NCBI GenBank assembly: GCA_003532715.1
Contig: DOEZ01000151.1
Location: 3,764-9,780 of the forward strand
Length of the DNA stretch: 6,017 nucleotides
Direction of reading: 5' to 3'
Source: Planctomycetaceae bacterium
GTDB taxonomy: Bacteria; Planctomycetota; Planctomycetia; Pirellulales; Thermoguttaceae
The position numbers were made by a program, and so were the translations under genes. The notes under the pieces were generated by a model. That model saw only the letters and a program-made list of their open reading frames with translations. It was not told the DNA's origin and did not search any database. How positions within the stretch are numbered: position 1 is the stretch's first letter; the number at the start of each line of letters is the position of its first letter. Of the stretch, positions 5,899-6,017 are shown piece by piece.

Positions 5899-5943
5899 GA
5901 TGGCTCCTGTTGAGGTCTCCAAAGTGGTAATCGTTCACGGGTC

Positions 5944-5963
5944 GTTGCCGGCTTACCGGCAAC
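5944..5963. repeat. Perfect 8-bp hairpin upstream of the serine hydrolase gene
   Basis: GTTGCCGG (5944-5951) and CCGGCAAC (5956-5963) form a perfect 8-bp stem with the loop CTTA. It is 45 bases upstream of the serine hydrolase ATG, so it lies in the leader or the promoter region of that gene, where I could not find a convincing -35/-10 pair. It could be an operator, a leader hairpin or another copy of a dispersed palindrome. Confidence 0.6.
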
Positions 5964-5985
5964 TTGGCCCCGATAGTCGCCATTC

Positions 5986-6017
5986 GCTCCGCGAAAGTAG
6001 CGCTACTTTCGCGGAGC
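5986..6017. repeat. Perfect 32-bp palindrome at the right edge
   Basis: Bases 5986-6001 (GCTCCGCGAAAGTAGC) are the exact reverse complement of 6002-6017, with no loop bases. The symmetry reaches the last base of the window, so the full palindrome may be longer. It is about 90 bp upstream of the serine hydrolase ATG. It looks like a dispersed intergenic palindrome of planctomycete genomes; whether it is a terminator for a gene beyond the edge cannot be seen. Confidence 0.8.

Noticed and set aside
5149..5913. 254-codon open frame on the plus strand opposite the serine hydrolase gene
   Set aside because: It is an antisense shadow with no domain; the minus-strand product has all three active-site motifs and a Tat signal.

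Overview
The window looks like a GC-rich chromosomal segment from a planctomycete, probably of the Pirellula/Rhodopirellula group. The evidence is the gene content (a GH29-like secreted sugar hydrolase, a Tat-exported class-C-type serine hydrolase, and an acyl carrier protein with the GAES-TQSVELV signature). It is also the style of the intergenic DNA, which is full of short GC-rich inverted and tandem repeats such as CCCGAAGCGCAAGCGAG and GCTCCGCGAAAGTAGC. The lineage call rests on recognition, not on a database search.

Layout from left to right: (i) 1-178, minus strand: the first 59 codons of a secreted alpha-L-fucosidase-like protein, running off the left edge. (ii) 179-413: a 235-bp divergent intergenic region with a good sigma70-type promoter for the next gene. 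(iii) 414-1460, plus strand: an AraC-family regulator with an N-terminal cupin-like sensor domain. (iv) 1461-1800: 340 bp without a gene, holding hairpins that share a GCAAG loop and a 36-bp tandem duplication. (v) 1801-2040, minus: an acyl carrier protein. (vi) 2092-4257, minus: a fused alpha-beta NDP-forming acyl-CoA synthetase 51 bp upstream of the ACP gene, with its own promoter and a strong ribosome binding site. (vii) 4258-4566: 309 bp dominated by a four-unit 33-bp tandem repeat followed by inverted copies. (viii) 4567-5898, minus: a Tat-exported serine beta-lactamase-like hydrolase. (ix) 5899-6017: its leader, with an 8-bp hairpin and a perfect 32-bp palindrome reaching the right edge.

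Two functional groups can be inferred. The fucosidase-like gene and the AraC regulator are divergent neighbours, the usual layout for a sugar-responsive regulator controlling a hydrolase. The acyl-CoA synthetase and ACP genes are co-oriented and close, so they probably form an acyl-activation unit. The serine hydrolase points the same way but is separated from them by the repeat block and by a promoter, so it is probably transcribed independently.

I found no convincing new multi-gene system. The most unusual material is the non-coding repeat architecture at 1461-1800, 4362-4563 and 5944-6017, and the pairing of an NDP-forming acyl-CoA synthetase with a stand-alone ACP.
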